From positions 1-13,052 of the forward strand of contig JANQSK010000168.1 of the NCBI GenBank assembly GCA_028284105.1: a stretch of DNA of 13,052 bases, in the 5' to 3' direction. Source of the DNA: Anaerolineae bacterium. GTDB lineage: Bacteria; Chloroflexota; Anaerolineae; Promineifilales; Promineifilaceae. This document shows, one piece after another, positions 1 through 7,508 of this stretch (the stretch's first letter is position 1; each line of letters begins with the position of its first letter). Position numbers and translations under genes: made by a program. The notes under the pieces were generated by a model that saw only the letters and a list, made by a program, of their open reading frames with translations, searched no databases and was not told the DNA's origin.

Positions 1-998
1 CCTTCTAGCTGATCTGCCAATGCACGCCCTTTTTGGCGTTCAAAAAATTGCAGAATGGCCAATTTTAAGCGTTCAGGGGCTTGCTCACGAATCGCCGCAG
101 GAGAAAGGCCAATACGATAGAGCCACTGTTTAAATCGTACGCCAACGGTTGGCTTCAATACAAGAAAGTTATTTTCAATGAGCCAATTGTTGATCCACAC
201 TTGATAGCGTGTTGGACCAAATCCGTGGTCAGACATGATACAAATGAGCGTGTCTGAAGAAACGGCCGTTACTAACTGTCCCACACACTCATCCATCACC
301 CGCCAAAGCTGAATCATGCCATCCGTCAATTGACTACCTTCTGTAAAATTGGGTTCATCTGGCAGGAATTGCCAAAATCGATGTTGAACTTGATCCGTTT
401 CTAAATAGTGAACCGTCAGAAAATCTGGATTCTGTTCTTGAATCAGGTGAATCGTGGCTTCGGTACGCGCTTTGACTAAATCAATCAAACCAGCGAGGTA
501 TTCTTCATAGTTTCCACCCAAATCGTCAGAGGCATTCTTGGCTAAATCCCACCCCTTTTGACGAAGGTCATCGAGCAAGTTTGGTGGATAGCACAGTTTA
601 TTGCTGCTTCCTGGATACGGAATACCCGACACAAGAAAGCCGTTTATCGCCTCAGCCGGATAGGTCATGGGCATATTGACAACGCCGCTTTTTAGACCCG
701 CATCTGTTAATATCTTCCAAAGAGAACGGCCATTTACGTTGGATCCATTTGTCGGGATAAAGGCCGTGTAATCTTCATTAATAAGCGTTCCAAAATCATA
801 CACGCCATGCTTGCCGGGGTTTGTTCCCGTTGCAAAAGAAGCAAAAGCGGTTGGGGTGGCCCACGGAATCGTGCTGTTTAATGTTCCGCTCGCTCCATTT
901 TCAAATAATCTAGCTAAATGCGGCAGTTCGCCCGCAGCCATCCATGGTTTTAATAGATCCAGTGTGGCACCATCTAGTGCAATCATCATTAATTTCAT
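1..998 (-). CDS. AlkP-superfamily phosphodiesterase/phosphatase (type I phosphodiesterase family), 3' end cut by window edge
   Basis: The minus strand is open from ATG at 998 to the window edge, giving 332 codons with the C-terminus missing. The residues fit the alkaline phosphatase/nucleotide pyrophosphatase fold: metal ligand D9 in ALDGA, a probable nucleophile T48 followed by a TGTNPGKHG stretch (residues 57-65), the D202/H206 pair in ETDQVQH, and SDHGFG with D257/H258. These enzymes bind two metal ions and hydrolyse phosphodiesters or phosphomonoesters; the substrate cannot be read from the sequence. No signal peptide is seen, so the visible part looks cytoplasmic. It starts 3 bases after the stop of the upstream glycosyltransferase gene, so the two are probably co-transcribed and translationally coupled. 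A role in processing a phosphoglycolipid or a nucleotide-sugar product is inference. The family call is secure. Confidence 0.88.
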   Translation of the reverse strand, partial: MKLMMIALDGATLDLLKPWMAAGELPHLARLFENGASGTLNSTIPWATPTAFASFATGTNPGKHGVYDFGTLINEDYTAFIPTNGSNVNGRSLWKILTDAGLKSGVVNMPMTYPAEAINGFLVSGIPYPGSSNKLCYPPNLLDDLRQKGWDLAKNASDDLGGNYEEYLAGLIDLVKARTEATIHLIQEQNPDFLTVHYLETDQVQHRFWQFLPDEPNFTEGSQLTDGMIQLWRVMDECVGQLVTAVSSDTLICIMSDHGFGPTRYQVWINNWLIENNFLVLKPTVGVRFKQWLYRIGLSPAAIREQAPERLKLAILQFFERQKGRALADQLE

Positions 999-1001
999 AA
1001 G

Positions 1002-3161
1002 TTAGCCAACCCCCAGCTTTTCAATATTCCGTTCAATATCTTGCCACCATTGATTATCTGTTCGCTGAATTTGAGTGGCTTTACAGTTTTGAATCGCTGA
1101 ACGAATAATTTCTTCTTCAACGGCCGTTAAATCTTCACCTCGCCACTGGCTCAGCCGTTTCACCGTATGTGTATAGGGTGGATAACCAAACCCTTTTTTA
1201 CCGTTTGCAATCAACAGTCTAAGCAATTCATCAGCAGGTAACGGCCGTTCATGCTCTTCGCCTTCAATTAAATAGACCACTTGGGCCAAATGAGCCTCAT
1301 CTTGATAGCTCACATCAGGTAGCAAGCGATGCATCATGATTTTTACAGGGGGAAAAACACGCTGGAGATAGCTATTCAGTGTCGCAATTGGGAACCCCAT
1401 CCGACGTAAACGGAGCCCAAGCCCCCGAATTCGCTCATCATAAACAAGTCGCTTCAATCGCATCAAAATGAGCTCAATGGTTGAAAGCTGTACTTGATCC
1501 ACGGCGTCAACGGCATGTTGGCGAATAGCGAGTAATCGAGGGAAGCTCAAAATACGGCCGTTTTTATCTAAAATGGCGACATCATCCCCCATAAAATCAC
1601 CTTGGCTTTCTTTTAAGGTCTGAATAAGCGTAGCTGCCTTTCGAATTTCTGGCCCAGCTACAATTAAAATGGCTTGATCTTCCACAGCAAGAGTGCCCCC
1701 ATAGACCAAAGCAAATCCTTTCCGAACCAGTACCCACCGCAAAATGGGCTCAAGGACATTCTTGAATAAGACGTAAGGTGATTTTTCCAATAGAGGAGAT
1801 GCAATCGCTTCAGTAATTTCCCCCGGCATAATGGACAAGCTAAACCCAAAACGACCTAACCCTTCACTATAGCTGATTGATTCTGTAGTTTGAATAGGTG
1901 TACCATGTCGATCTATTAATAGATGGATATCAATATGCTCTGGAGGATTCACCACGCGGAAGTAGGATAAATCAGGAAGATGAACGGCCGATTCGATGCC
2001 CACAATCCCATGAATGTCATAATAGAATGACTCTCGCTGATGGGTAATTAATCCTCTCGTCCAAATCCACTGTTCCGAGAACAAATAGCGTATGCTCCCC
2101 GTCAGCAGCAAGCCAATAAAGTTGGCAGAAAGCAGCGACAATTGGCCTCTGTCCAATGCCCACAAGACAAATGGAAACCAAACGATGAGCAGTAATAGAT
2201 GGCTCGAAACAATGTATTCAACAAAGCGTCGAACACGGCCGTTCCAGGTCCTCCGAAAGTAAACCCAGCTTTCCATCAGGCCAAACAGCGTCAAAGCCGA
2301 CACTTCCATCGCCAAAACGGCCGTTACAAGCGTGCCAATCATGATCAACTGGTCAAACCCAATAAGTAAGAAGAGATTGAGCAACAACACGCCAAATGCC
2401 GCAATGCCTAAACGCGTCACGTGGATATTAGCTGTCCAGCGAAGCTTAAGTAAGTGCCTAAAAAATCGAACGCCCTCTTGGAAATCTGCTTTACTTTCAC
2501 CGGAGTGCCGTTCTGCAAAATCAAAAAACAGCTCTGAAACATGCAAATTGGGACAACGGACTAAAATTTCCAGCAATATTTTGAATCCGTCGGGTCTCAA
2601 TTGATCAATTGAAACGGCCGTTCGGCGAACTAAAAACAGACCCGTTAATGGATCTGAGCTATTTTTTAAGAGGCGAGGAAACACTGTTCTTGCCAAAATT
2701 GTTAAAAATTGGGAGGTAAGCGTACGAGCTAAGCTCAATCCTTTTGGCCCTTTAAAATCAGCGGCCCGACTCCCAACGACTACATCTGCTCCTGTATTCT
2801 GCGCATGATGAAACATACGTCGCATCATCTCGGGGGGGTGCTGTAAATCAGCATCCATCACCCCCATCCAAGTGCCAATAGCTTGATGAAATCCATCAAC
2901 CACTGCACCGCTGAGTCCATTTCTTTTATGCGAAGGTCGATGAATCACTCGAATTGGGAAACCAAACTGATTGCGCACCTGTTCAATCGCCATCTCTGTC
3001 CCGTCATCGCTATCGTCCACAAAAATGACTTCCATAGGTACAGAATCATTCAAGGAAGAGAGGCGTGTGAGCAACGGCCGTATATTTTCAGCCTCATTCC
3101 GCGTGGGAATGATGACAGAAATTGATGGCGATGTCGTTTGTGAATCCATAAGCGGGATCAT
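1002..3161 (-). CDS. GT2 glycosyltransferase with GtrA-like membrane domain and degenerate HPr-kinase-like C-terminal domain
   Basis: Residues about 10-235 (ATG at 3161, 719 aa) are a family 2 glycosyltransferase of the dolichyl-phosphate-mannose-synthase type, with SVIIPTRNEAENI at the nucleotide-binding strand, VDDSDDGT and the DAD motif at D103-D105. Residues about 245-370 hold four hydrophobic helices like GtrA, which in known proteins handles polyprenyl-linked sugars. The remaining ~350 residues resemble HPr-kinase-like proteins: a hydrophobic strand, the GP turn at G503, and downstream GDD and LSFPR motifs. The Walker A lysine region is replaced (GPEIRKAAT), so ATP binding there is doubtful. 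The likely role is sugar transfer to a polyprenyl phosphate at the inner membrane face. Start choice: an in-frame TTG at 3185 has AGGGAG only about 4 bases upstream, ATG 3161 has GGGA at 7 bases, and ATG 3149 is also possible. No convincing minus-strand promoter was found. Seven ACGGCCGT palindromes lie inside the gene. Confidence 0.85.
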   Translation of the reverse strand: MIPLMDSQTTSPSISVIIPTRNEAENIRPLLTRLSSLNDSVPMEVIFVDDSDDGTEMAIEQVRNQFGFPIRVIHRPSHKRNGLSGAVVDGFHQAIGTWMGVMDADLQHPPEMMRRMFHHAQNTGADVVVGSRAADFKGPKGLSLARTLTSQFLTILARTVFPRLLKNSSDPLTGLFLVRRTAVSIDQLRPDGFKILLEILVRCPNLHVSELFFDFAERHSGESKADFQEGVRFFRHLLKLRWTANIHVTRLGIAAFGVLLLNLFLLIGFDQLIMIGTLVTAVLAMEVSALTLFGLMESWVYFRRTWNGRVRRFVEYIVSSHLLLLIVWFPFVLWALDRGQLSLLSANFIGLLLTGSIRYLFSEQWIWTRGLITHQRESFYYDIHGIVGIESAVHLPDLSYFRVVNPPEHIDIHLLIDRHGTPIQTTESISYSEGLGRFGFSLSIMPGEITEAIASPLLEKSPYVLFKNVLEPILRWVLVRKGFALVYGGTLAVEDQAILIVAGPEIRKAATLIQTLKESQGDFMGDDVAILDKNGRILSFPRLLAIRQHAVDAVDQVQLSTIELILMRLKRLVYDERIRGLGLRLRRMGFPIATLNSYLQRVFPPVKIMMHRLLPDVSYQDEAHLAQVVYLIEGEEHERPLPADELLRLLIANGKKGFGYPPYTHTVKRLSQWRGEDLTAVEEEIIRSAIQNCKATQIQRTDNQWWQDIERNIEKLGVG

Positions 3162-3208
3162 ACCGAATTCCCAAACTGAACCCAAATTGCTCCCTAATTT
3201 CCCCTAAA

Positions 3209-3236
3209 TTGACTATTCAACAGTTAGAGCTATAAT
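3209..3236 (+). promoter_or_regulatory. Sigma-70 type promoter upstream of the ABC importer
   Basis: TTGACT (3209-3214) and a consensus TATAAT (3231-3236) are 16 bases apart. Transcription should begin near 3243. That leaves about 285 bases of leader before the binding-protein ATG, which is unusually long. It is the best promoter match in the 3162-3527 gene-free stretch. Confidence 0.75.
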
Positions 3237-3242
3237 CAAAAA

Positions 3243-3468
3243 ACTTAGCACCATTGAAAATCGTAAATGGCAAAATCCTCTCAAGGAGAGATGAGAGAAA
3301 ACAGTCAATTACTGAACATAGTCCTCTAGCTAAGATTGCGGTGAAGAGGAAACTTTTTCAAAAAACGATCTATAAATTGAATAAAATAAAGATCATACGC
3401 ACACATCATCAATAATTGTTTATCAACTCTGGAATAGTGGCCCCCTACTCACTAACCAGAGATTTTTT
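3243..3468 (+). promoter_or_regulatory. Structured leader ending in a terminator: candidate attenuator/riboswitch or small RNA
   Basis: This lies between the predicted transcription start and a terminator hairpin. Pairings found by eye are CCATT/AATGG (3251-3255 with 3266-3270), CTCTC/GAGAG (3278-3282 with 3286-3290), TCCTCT/AGAGGA (3322-3327 with 3345-3350), and CTTAGC near the 5' end (3244-3249) with GCTAAG (3329-3334). The last pairing falls in the loop of the TCCTCT hairpin, so a pseudoknot is possible. Six-base matches can arise by chance in 225 bases. I recognise no known riboswitch class; the T-box consensus is absent. A promoter-to-terminator unit of about 225 bases could also be a stand-alone small RNA. 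Confidence 0.35.
3427..3468 (+). terminator. Intrinsic terminator-like hairpin inside the 5' leader of the binding-protein gene
   Basis: CTCTGG (3427-3432) pairs with CCAGAG (3456-3461), and TAGTG (3435-3439) pairs with CACTA (3450-3454). This gives an 11-bp stem with a small internal loop. Six T residues follow at 3463-3468. It sits 59 bases before the ATG at 3528 and downstream of the strong promoter, so it must be read through for the importer to be expressed from that promoter. Confidence 0.6.
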
Positions 3469-3480
3469 ACTTTATTGTGT

Positions 3481-3499
3481 TAAATGAGTTTTTCATTTA
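3481..3499. repeat. Small perfect dyad just before the ribosome binding site
   Basis: TAAATGA (3481-3487) and TCATTTA (3493-3499) flank GTTTT. Two more pairs (one G-U) extend the stem outwards. It lies about 18 bases before the GGAGG site at 3517-3521, so it could be a regulator-binding dyad or an mRNA hairpin that protects or adjusts the start region. Function is inferred only. Confidence 0.4.
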
Positions 3500-3527
3500 G
3501 CCCATTCACATCTTTTGGAGGAAAGAT

Positions 3528-5363
3528 ATGAGCAAAAGAATTTTGTATTTGTTCGGTGCCCTTCTTATCTCAGCTTTGGTACTTGCAGCTTGTACCCCTG
3601 AAACGGTTGAAGTAATCGTTACTCAGGAAGTTGAAGTTGTACGTGAAGTTGAGGTTGAAGTCACCAAAGTTGTTGAAATCGAAGGTGAAGAAGTTGTTGT
3701 TGTTGAAACACAAGTTGTAGAAGTTGTTGTTGAACCAACCGCTGTACCTATTCCTCAAGGCGGTACCATGGTTGAATCAACCTTTGCTGACGCCAGCAAC
3801 TTGAACCCAATTTTGGCTTCTGACTCTGCATCATTCGACATCATCGGTAAAATGTTCTTGGGTCTCGTAACCACAGACGAATTCACCGGTGAAACAGTTG
3901 GTGAATTGTCAACTGGCTGGACCGTTTCTGACGATGGTTTGGTTTACACCTTCGACATTCGTGATGATGTATCATGGACCGATGGCACCCCATTGACCGC
4001 CAATGATATCAAATTCACCTTTGACGCAGTCGCTTCAGACCTTGTTGAAACCCCACGTAAATCAAATGTTGAATTAGTTTCAAGCGTAGAAGCCCCAGAT
4101 GATACAACCTTGGTTGTAGAATTCAGCGAAGTTGACTGTACAGCACTCCAAAACTTGGGTCTTGGTGTATTGCCTTCACACGCATATGCTGCTGACTTCA
4201 GCGATGTAATGACCAACGCCTTGAACGACGAACCAACCATTACAACTGGCCCATTTGCCTTCAATGAACGCGTACCTGACAGCTTCACCAGCCTCGTTCG
4301 CAACGATTCTTACTACCTCGGTGCACCAAACATGGATGGTTCGACATACCAAGTATTTGCTGACCAATCAGCAGAATTGGAAGCAACCTTAGCTGGCGAC
4401 ATTGATGTAACCGGCGTGGGTCCTCAATTCGTTTCTGTAATTGAAGCTGAAATCGCTAGCGGTGGCCCACTCCAAATGAAGAAATTCTTCAATGATGGTT
4501 ACACCTATATTGGCTTCAACATGGGTGACCCAGCAAATCCAGAAAATGGTTGGGTTGACGAAAACGAAAATGGTGCCTTCGACGAAGGTGAACCACCTAA
4601 CTTAGAACAAGCTCAACACCCTGTATTCGGTGACGCAGCCGTTCGTCAAGCTGTAGCTCAAGCAATTGACTACACCAACATCATCAATAAAGTTGTCTTC
4701 GGTCAAGGTGTTCAAGCGACTGTAAACGTATTGCCAGCTGTAGAATGGGCATTCAACACAGAAGTAGAACCCTATGCATTTGACCTTGAAGCAGCGGCAC
4801 AAACCTTAGAAGACGCTGGCTGGACCGCAGCTTCTGAAGGTGGCGTACGCTCTAAAGACGGTCAAGACTTGACCTTCACTTTGATGACCAACGCTGGTAA
4901 CGAAGTTCGTGAAAACATTGCTGCTATCGCTCAAGACACTTTGAACGGTATTGGTTTCAACGTTGAGTTGGAAATCATCGAATTTGGTACCGTCGTTGAA
5001 AAACTGCTCGGTCAAACATTCGACGCAGTTATCATCGGTTGGACCGGTTTGGGTTCAGATCCTGAAGATTCAAGCTTCTGGGCATACCGCAACGACGCCG
5101 TTGGTGGTGGTTTCAACTTTGTTTCTTACTACAATGAAACAATCGAAACCAACTTGGCAGATGCTCGTTCATTGCCAGGTTGTGACACCGGCGCTCGTGG
5201 TGAACTTTACCGCGAAAACCAAGTCCAATTGAATTCTGATGCACCATATGCATTCCTCTATGTACCTTTGTCGAATGTTGTATGGAACACTCGCCTCAAC
5301 GAAATTGACCCAGGACCATGGGCCACTTACTACAACGTTGAGGATTGGTACATCACCCCATAG
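3528..5363 (+). CDS. Peptide/nickel-type ABC transporter solute-binding lipoprotein (SBP_bac_5 family)
   Basis: The 611-residue protein has a lipoprotein signal peptide with lipobox LAAC (Cys22), so it should be lipid-anchored outside the membrane. Residues 27-69 form a tether in which 33 of 43 residues are Val or Glu. The rest is a family 5 binding protein: an N-terminal lobe (GELSTGW, YTFDIRDDVSWTDG near residues 125-155), a middle lobe with HPVFGDAAVRQAVAQAIDY, and a C-terminal lobe ending NVEDWYITP. It captures peptides, opines, nickel or similar solutes; the ligand is not predictable. An EF-hand-like loop occurs at D344-E355. At 611 residues it is somewhat longer than usual for the family because of the tether and this insertion. 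The start is fixed by GGAGG with a 6-base spacer and by the signal peptide. Codon use is strongly biased (TTG for Leu, GAA, GGT, AAC) compared with the neighbours, and no ACGGCCGT occurs, which fits very high expression. Confidence 0.95.
   Translation: MSKRILYLFGALLISALVLAACTPETVEVIVTQEVEVVREVEVEVTKVVEIEGEEVVVVETQVVEVVVEPTAVPIPQGGTMVESTFADASNLNPILASDSASFDIIGKMFLGLVTTDEFTGETVGELSTGWTVSDDGLVYTFDIRDDVSWTDGTPLTANDIKFTFDAVASDLVETPRKSNVELVSSVEAPDDTTLVVEFSEVDCTALQNLGLGVLPSHAYAADFSDVMTNALNDEPTITTGPFAFNERVPDSFTSLVRNDSYYLGAPNMDGSTYQVFADQSAELEATLAGDIDVTGVGPQFVSVIEAEIASGGPLQMKKFFNDGYTYIGFNMGDPANPENGWVDENENGAFDEGEPPNLEQAQHPVFGDAAVRQAVAQAIDYTNIINKVVFGQGVQATVNVLPAVEWAFNTEVEPYAFDLEAAAQTLEDAGWTAASEGGVRSKDGQDLTFTLMTNAGNEVRENIAAIAQDTLNGIGFNVELEIIEFGTVVEKLLGQTFDAVIIGWTGLGSDPEDSSFWAYRNDAVGGGFNFVSYYNETIETNLADARSLPGCDTGARGELYRENQVQLNSDAPYAFLYVPLSNVVWNTRLNEIDPGPWATYYNVEDWYITP
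3606..3734 (+). repeat. Low-complexity Val/Glu-coding repeat in the lipoprotein tether
   Basis: Degenerate GTTGAA-like units encode residues 27-69, in which 20 are Val and 13 are Glu. Such tethers follow the lipid-anchored Cys in many Chloroflexota binding proteins and probably hold the binding domain away from the membrane. The DNA is locally repetitive and may vary in length between strains. Confidence 0.7.
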
Positions 5364-5379
5364 TCTCACTTTTTATCTC

Positions 5380-5407
5380 GCAGAGAAATGGGAACCCATT
5401 TCTCTGC
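5380..5407. terminator. Perfect 13-bp hairpin after the binding-protein gene
   Basis: GCAGAGAAATGGG (5380-5392) and CCCATTTCTCTGC (5395-5407) are exact complements around AA. No T-run follows, so it is more likely an mRNA-stabilising or partial-termination element than a strong terminator. It begins 16 bases after the binding-protein stop. Confidence 0.65.
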
Positions 5408-5421
5408 AATAGCTAGAAAAG

Positions 5422-5454
5422 ATAGGGGCAGTAATGGTTGATTACTGCCCCTAT
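5422..5454. terminator. Second perfect 14-bp hairpin before the first permease gene
   Basis: ATAGGGGCAGTAAT (5422-5435) and ATTACTGCCCCTAT (5441-5454) flank the loop GGTTG. A weak T-rich tail (TTTGTATCCTTT, counting the last base of the stem) follows. It lies 14 bases after the first hairpin and 37 bases before the permease ATG. It probably causes partial termination or blocks 3' exonuclease decay, giving more binding protein than permease. Confidence 0.65.
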
Positions 5455-5491
5455 TTGTATCCTTTGAATTTCTAATGAGTGAGGCAAGCCT

Positions 5492-6484
5492 ATGACAACT
5501 TACATTATTCGACGGCTCCTGCAGGCCATCCCGACAATGTTCGGTGTGACGATCATCTCTTTTTTCTTGATGCAGGCCGCCCCCGGAGACCCCGTTTTAC
5601 TACTCACTTTTAATCCAGATACGACTGCTGAAGCTCAAGAAACATTACGGCGTCAGCTTTGTCTTGATCGCTCCATCCCAGAACAGTATATGATTTGGAT
5701 GATTGGTGATGTCCGCAAAGGAGTTTGCCAACAAAGAGGCATCCTTCGAGGTGACTTTGGCACTTCTTTTTATGACAAACGCCCCGTTCTCGATATGTTT
5801 GTGGAGCGAATACCCGCTACGCTGGAGCTTACGGTGGCGGCACTAACGATTGGGCTAATACTTGGTATACCCATTGGTGCCTACTCTGCCGTGCGCAGGG
5901 GGAAATGGTTTGACAATGTGTCCCGCTTCTTTGCGGTGGTGTTTGATGCGATACCGGCGTTTTGGTTTGGCCTAATATTGATATTGGTGTTTGCGACCAA
6001 TTTAGGCTGGTTGCCAGTAAACGGCCGTCAAACCCTCACCGGTGATGTAAGCTCAGTCTTCATTGACCGCATTCAGCATATCGCCCTACCCGCTACCGTA
6101 TTTATTGTGGGGGTCATCGCTTTATATTCTCGATTTATGCGGGCTGAAACACTCGAGGTGATTCGCTCTGAATACGTCAGAACAGCTCGCGCCAAAGGGC
6201 TTTCTGGATTTCGGGTTTATTTTGTGCATGCGTTGCGTAATGCGCTTATTCCCATTGCAACCTTCTTAGGCCCGGCTATCGCTGGCTTGCTAGGGGGTTC
6301 AGTGGTCATTGAGCGGATCTTTGGTTGGCCAGGAATCGGCCGTTTAACATTCGATGCGATTGCGGCTCGTGATTTCCCGCTTGTGATGGCCTCCACCGTA
6401 ATTGGTGCGGTTCTCGTTATACTAGGAAATCTGCTGTCTGACATTCTTTACGCCATCATCGATCCCCGCATACGGTTGAATTAG
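5492..6484 (+). CDS. ABC transporter permease, DppB/OppB type
   Basis: This 330-residue inner-membrane protein has the features of the DppB family: an N-terminal helix running into MQAAPGDP near residue 30, a large external segment (about residues 40-100, including GDFGTSF), then five further hydrophobic helices and the ending DPRIRLN. The cytoplasmic EAA loop that docks on the ATPases is at about residues 227-255 (EYVRTARAKGLSG). It forms half of the channel with the next gene product. GAGG at 5481-5484 with a 7-base spacer supports the ATG. It is 128 bases after the binding-protein gene, separated by two hairpins, and 9 bases before the second permease. Confidence 0.94.
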   Translation: MTTYIIRRLLQAIPTMFGVTIISFFLMQAAPGDPVLLLTFNPDTTAEAQETLRRQLCLDRSIPEQYMIWMIGDVRKGVCQQRGILRGDFGTSFYDKRPVLDMFVERIPATLELTVAALTIGLILGIPIGAYSAVRRGKWFDNVSRFFAVVFDAIPAFWFGLILILVFATNLGWLPVNGRQTLTGDVSSVFIDRIQHIALPATVFIVGVIALYSRFMRAETLEVIRSEYVRTARAKGLSGFRVYFVHALRNALIPIATFLGPAIAGLLGGSVVIERIFGWPGIGRLTFDAIAARDFPLVMASTVIGAVLVILGNLLSDILYAIIDPRIRLN

Positions 6485-6493
6485 GAGAATCCC

Positions 6494-7411
6494 ATGGCAC
6501 AACAAACTTTAAATTCTTCAGAACTGTTAGAGCAACGGGAAGGGATATCGGAACAATCATTAAGTTTCTGGCAAATTGCCCTCATTCGAATCCGTAAAGA
6601 TAGACTCACCTTGTTTGCTATGAGTGTGATTATCATAATTACCCTCTTATCCGTTTTTGCAGGCGTCATTAGCACCAATATTTTGGGGCAAGACCCCAAC
6701 GCCACCAACATTGCCGGTACCCCATACCAACCCCCATCAGCAGAGCACTGGCTTGGCACTGACCAAATAGGCCGTGATCAGCTATCTCGTCTGCTCTTTG
6801 GTGGCCGCGTCTCCTTGGGCATTGGGTTATTCGGCACCGTAGTTGCAATTGTCTTAGCGACATTTGTGGGATTATCTGCTGGTTATTTTGGAGGCTGGGT
6901 GGATGATGCCATCATGTGGTTTATCAACACTGTCTCATCTATACCGGGCTTCTTTCTCTTGCTTATTGTTGCCGCCCTCTTTACCTTGACACCCTTTTGG
7001 CTGGTCATGTTGTTTGGTTTTCTAGGCTGGATTGGCCCCGCTCGCATTGTGCGCGGTCAGGTATTCTCGGTAAAGCAAAGAGAGTATGTAACTGCTGCAC
7101 GCGCATTAGGGACCTCTGAATTTGCTATCATGATGCGACATATCTTCCCTAATGTCTTACCCATTTTGATTATTACGACTGTCCGCGATATTGGAATTCT
7201 CATTTTAGCAGAGTCAGCTCTCAGCTTTTTGGGCTTAGGCGTTCAACCGCCGACCGCGACTTGGGGCAGTATGCTCAGTAAATCACAAGCCTATTTCCGT
7301 TTAGCACCCCACTTGGTCATTTATCCGGGGTTGTTGATTACGATTACGGTACTTTGCCTTTACATCATTGGAGATGGCTTGCGAGACGCCCTAGATCCGC
7401 GTTTGAAATAG
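6494..7411 (+). CDS. ABC transporter permease, DppC/OppC type
   Basis: A 305-residue partner permease. Residues about 20-75 match the OppC N-terminal region (a charged stretch, then one long membrane helix). They are followed by the EHWLGTDQIGRDQLSRL motif near residue 83 that typifies DppC proteins, five more helices, and the ending GDGLRDALDPRLK. The EAA loop is at about residues 197-225 (EYVTAARALGTSE). GGAG at 6484-6487 overlaps the stop codon of the DppB-type gene, so translation is probably coupled. The product pairs with the DppB-type permease to form the pore, so it should be made at similar levels. Confidence 0.94.
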   Translation: MAQQTLNSSELLEQREGISEQSLSFWQIALIRIRKDRLTLFAMSVIIIITLLSVFAGVISTNILGQDPNATNIAGTPYQPPSAEHWLGTDQIGRDQLSRLLFGGRVSLGIGLFGTVVAIVLATFVGLSAGYFGGWVDDAIMWFINTVSSIPGFFLLLIVAALFTLTPFWLVMLFGFLGWIGPARIVRGQVFSVKQREYVTAARALGTSEFAIMMRHIFPNVLPILIITTVRDIGILILAESALSFLGLGVQPPTATWGSMLSKSQAYFRLAPHLVIYPGLLITITVLCLYIIGDGLRDALDPRLK

Positions 7412-7419
7412 GTAAAACA

Positions 7420-7508
7420 CAGAAAGATTGAAATAATTCAGTCTAAAAATCATTGATTTCTTCGGAGGTTGATAGCTTTTTTAGCAAAAATTTTCAATCA
7501 ACTTTCTG
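7420..7508. repeat. Long-range inverted repeat in the gap before the small lipoprotein gene
   Basis: CAGAAAGATTGAAA (7420-7433) is complementary to TTTCAAT (7492-7498) plus CTTTCTG (7502-7508), with CAA bulged out. The enclosed bases contain a smaller dyad, AAATCATTGATTT (7446-7458). The RNA of this 114-base gap could fold into a branched stem. It may act in processing between the permease and downstream genes, or hold a secondary promoter. No clear promoter was recognised here. Confidence 0.4.

Noticed and set aside
811..1005. 64-codon plus-strand open frame
   Set aside because: It lies wholly antisense to the AlkP-type gene, whose active-site motifs are clear, and has no ribosome site or family match.
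3243..3468. T-box or other known riboswitch class
   Set aside because: No T-box consensus or other class signature I know was found, so it is reported only as an unassigned structured leader.
3944..4303. 119-codon minus-strand open frame inside the binding-protein gene
   Set aside because: It is a shadow of the strongly biased sense gene; the predicted protein is low-complexity and has no start signals.
5474..5494. Six-codon frame (ATGAGTGAGG...) ending in TGA over the DppB-type permease ATG
   Set aside because: It contains the permease's own GAGG site and has no ribosome site of its own that I can see; likely coincidence.
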